64,000 nt of DNA from Camarhynchus parvulus (lineage: Eukaryota; Chordata; Aves; Passeriformes; Thraupidae): NCBI RefSeq assembly GCF_901933205.1, contig NC_044572.1:59926965-59990964 (forward strand). The letters run 5' to 3'. A program made the position numbers and the translations under genes. Numbering within the stretch: position 1 is the stretch's first letter; every line of letters begins with the position of its first letter. Shown here piece after piece: positions 61,721 to 64,000 of the stretch. Under the pieces are notes generated by a model that was not told the DNA's origin, did no database searches, and saw only the letters and a program-made list of their open reading frames with translations.

Positions 61721-64000
61721 GTGTTCTGCAGCAAAACACTCAGCTTTGAAGGGTGTTACTATTTCTGAAAGGTTGTGATGCTGGTACTGTTACCCCTACA
61801 ACCTTTAGTAAAATTGGTGCTTTGACAGTGCCATCGAAGCTGAAGAGCATTGCTGTTGGGAACATTAATGTGGTTTATACTATAGTGAGTATTTGCTTTT
61901 CGAAATAACAATAATCCTGTTTCAGCTTTCCTAAGTAAGCAAGGTCTGAGCCCATTTCATTGCTGGTAAGGAAATTCCACCTGGGCTGGTGTTCCCAAGT
62001 CTGAGCTCTTCTTCACACTACAAGTTTGAAATATTCAAATTAAATTATTAGCTGCTTTTTTGTTTGCTTGTTTGTGGTTTTTTTCTGAATAGTTTGTTTA
62101 GATCTGCTATATAGCTCAGGGGACCCCAGAAGTAGGGAAGCCAACCCATAGCTCCTTCAGCTGGGAGGTGTTGAGGGGCTATGGGCCAGCAAGACTGATG
62201 TTGCTAATAAGGCCTGGTGGTGTGACTCAGAATTAAAGGTTACTTGCCCAAAAAAAAAGAGGTGCAGCTTGAATAATTTCATGTTACACTGAAACCTTTG
62301 GGACTCCTTCCCAGTGGAGCAAGTCTAATAACACTGCCTGGGTAGGATAGACTTTGGGGCTTGATATATCAGCCTCACCTACAAGAGTAAGAAGAAACTG
62401 TGGTTTATTAGAATCAGAATGTACTGGTATTTAGCATCTTTGTGCTACTGCCTAAGGCAGGCATGAAACAGTACTTATTCCAATCTGTGGTAAGAATTAT
62501 GTGCTTTCAAAGAATTTCAGAGAGTTAAGCTCTTCAGAGAGCTGACTTTTAAAGAATTTTCTGGCTTTTAACTCAGGTTAGAGTCAGTTTGTCTGTATAA
62601 AACTTCCAGATGCTGTGATTCCCTCTATGATGTCTAGCTTACACAATTCTCATTCACAGGTGAAGAGGTAAGTTTTGAGTGGGGTCTAGTTTCCTGCAAT
62701 ATTACCCTTGACTTCAGGTCCTCTGCTTTTATTTTCTCTTGAAGGAAAAAAAAATAAAGTAAACTTACAACACAATGAAAAAATCAATTTAATTTTTTTT
62801 TTGTTTGAGAAATTCATATTGTATTGCTCAATTTTCGTATTAACAGCTAACTGAGAAAAACACTTAATCATTGAATATGAAAATATATACATTTCTTCCC
62901 TTCCCAGATTCTTTTGGAGCACCCTGTTTTGTTTTTTTTTTTTTTTATGACAAGAACAATTAGTGAAACCATGATTAGAAAATCCTCATAAGAGGAGAAA
63001 TTCAAAAGCTGCATCTAGAGCAATAAAAATGAACTTCACAGTGGGGGTAATCAACTATCTTCCCACCTTTTCCCTGTGGCAATAGCTGATGCACAGAGCC
63101 TGTGACTTACACAGAGCAGCAAGGGAGGAAGAAGTTGGGGGTTATGTCACTGGCCCAGGGTGTTGGGAGGTATTCTTTGTGCTGTTGGATTGTGTGTAAG
63201 TCATGCGATAAGACTGTTACCAAAACTCTGTTTTTCCTAGGAATTCCTCAAATAGCATCATTCAGCTACAAGAAAGAAATGTATTTGCTTTCTAATGTGG
63301 GGAGAAATGGTGCCACCATATTTCTGCCTCATGAAACTATTTTCATAAACTCTTTTAAAATATGGAAGACCTACATTTGTAAGGATTGGATTAGGACATA
63401 AAGGAGAACAGAACTATACTATACTTTGCTGCATTTTTAGCAGGATTTAATTGAAACACCTTTGAATTACTCAGGATAAGATAAATTTTGGACCTAAGCC
63501 AAATTTCCACTTTTAAGAAAAATGCAATGTCTCTAGCAGGTCACAAGTACCTATAGTCTTTTGTGTTTCTTTTTGACTCCTCCATATTTAGGATGTGCTT
63601 TAATGGCCTGAGCAGGTAAAGTACACTCTTTTGTATATACACACACCCTGAATATTGGTAAAATAAGTACATCAGTCTCAAATATCTGTAAATGCAAGGA
63701 TGTCATCCCCAGATACAAGATATGTGGGAGAGAAGGAGCTTTATTTGCCCTTCAGCTCATCAGTATAATGCTGGGAAAAAATATCCAGCTCTGAGGCCCA
63801 AATTCTCTTCTCAGACCATCAACAGAGATGTGAAGAACTTAGCTGGAAAACAATTCTTTCAGAAGAAGAGTATAAAGAAGAGTATAACATATCTGCTAAA
63901 TTCATAGCTCCTGCTGGCCTCTTTCCCCTGTATATTGTTTCTGGTCTGTGCAAAATGGGCATGACCAGTACTGATGAGGCTTGCTTTGGCTTGCCCTCTC
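61721..64000. other. noncoding stretch, no gene seen
   Basis: AT-rich, with a T run at 62932-62946 and A runs near 62250 and 62747. No gene, LTR end or CR1 tail is recognised up to the window end. Confidence 0.5.

Noticed and set aside
1..64000. CRISPR array, operon or bacterial-type system
   Set aside because: No regularly spaced direct repeats with unique spacers and no bacterial gene organisation; the window is vertebrate DNA.

Overview
This looks like avian nuclear DNA. The diagnostic evidence is a long CR1 (chicken repeat 1) LINE on the minus strand at about 34974-38660. It carries the typical 3' tail of octamer repeats and reverse-transcriptase, endonuclease and SGNH-like ORF1 domains. 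Solo LTRs of bird endogenous retroviruses (ERVL type, plus one probable ERVK-type) support this. The LTR families resemble ones I know from songbirds, so a passerine is my best guess, but that rests on memory of the families and not on a search. The sequence is AT-rich overall, CpG-poor and full of simple repeats.

I found no convincing host protein-coding gene, exon, tRNA or rRNA. The only open reading frames with recognisable protein content belong to the CR1 element and to one older CR1 fossil. The rest reads as intergenic or intronic DNA, and I cannot tell which from the window alone.

Layout: 1-6330 is plain noncoding DNA. An ERVL solo LTR lies at 6336-6916 (minus) and a possible LTR-like unit with a TATA box at about 7429-7849. 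The stretch 7850-21240 is noncoding with simple repeats and a few candidate conserved noncoding blocks (about 9010-9160 and 19480-19625). A probable ERVK-type LTR lies at about 21550-21921 (plus). The stretch 21922-34973 is noncoding, with a candidate regulatory block at about 25790-25970, a poly-A tract at 28109 and a 23-24 bp minisatellite at 30203-30346. The CR1 LINE occupies about 34974-38660. A degenerate GATA/GACA microsatellite field at 41125-42565 is split by an ERVL-type LTR at 41331-42385 (plus). Another LTR with a perfect 5 bp target duplication lies at 43317-43953 (plus). An eroded CR1 fragment lies at 48660-49690 (plus). The last 14 kb is noncoding, with two of the better candidate conserved noncoding elements at about 58480-58860 and 61430-61720.

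There is no operon-like or pathway-like gene cooperation here. Within CR1, ORF1 (uninterrupted) and ORF2 (endonuclease plus reverse transcriptase, broken by several frameshifts and missing its SDH endonuclease motif) once worked together in target-primed retrotransposition. This copy could not make the ORF2 enzyme itself. I did not find a new biological system. The most notable items are the three LTR insertions with inferred target duplications, the LTR that split a GATA repeat array, the uninterrupted CR1 ORF1 beside a dead ORF2, several perfect short palindromes, and the candidate conserved noncoding blocks.
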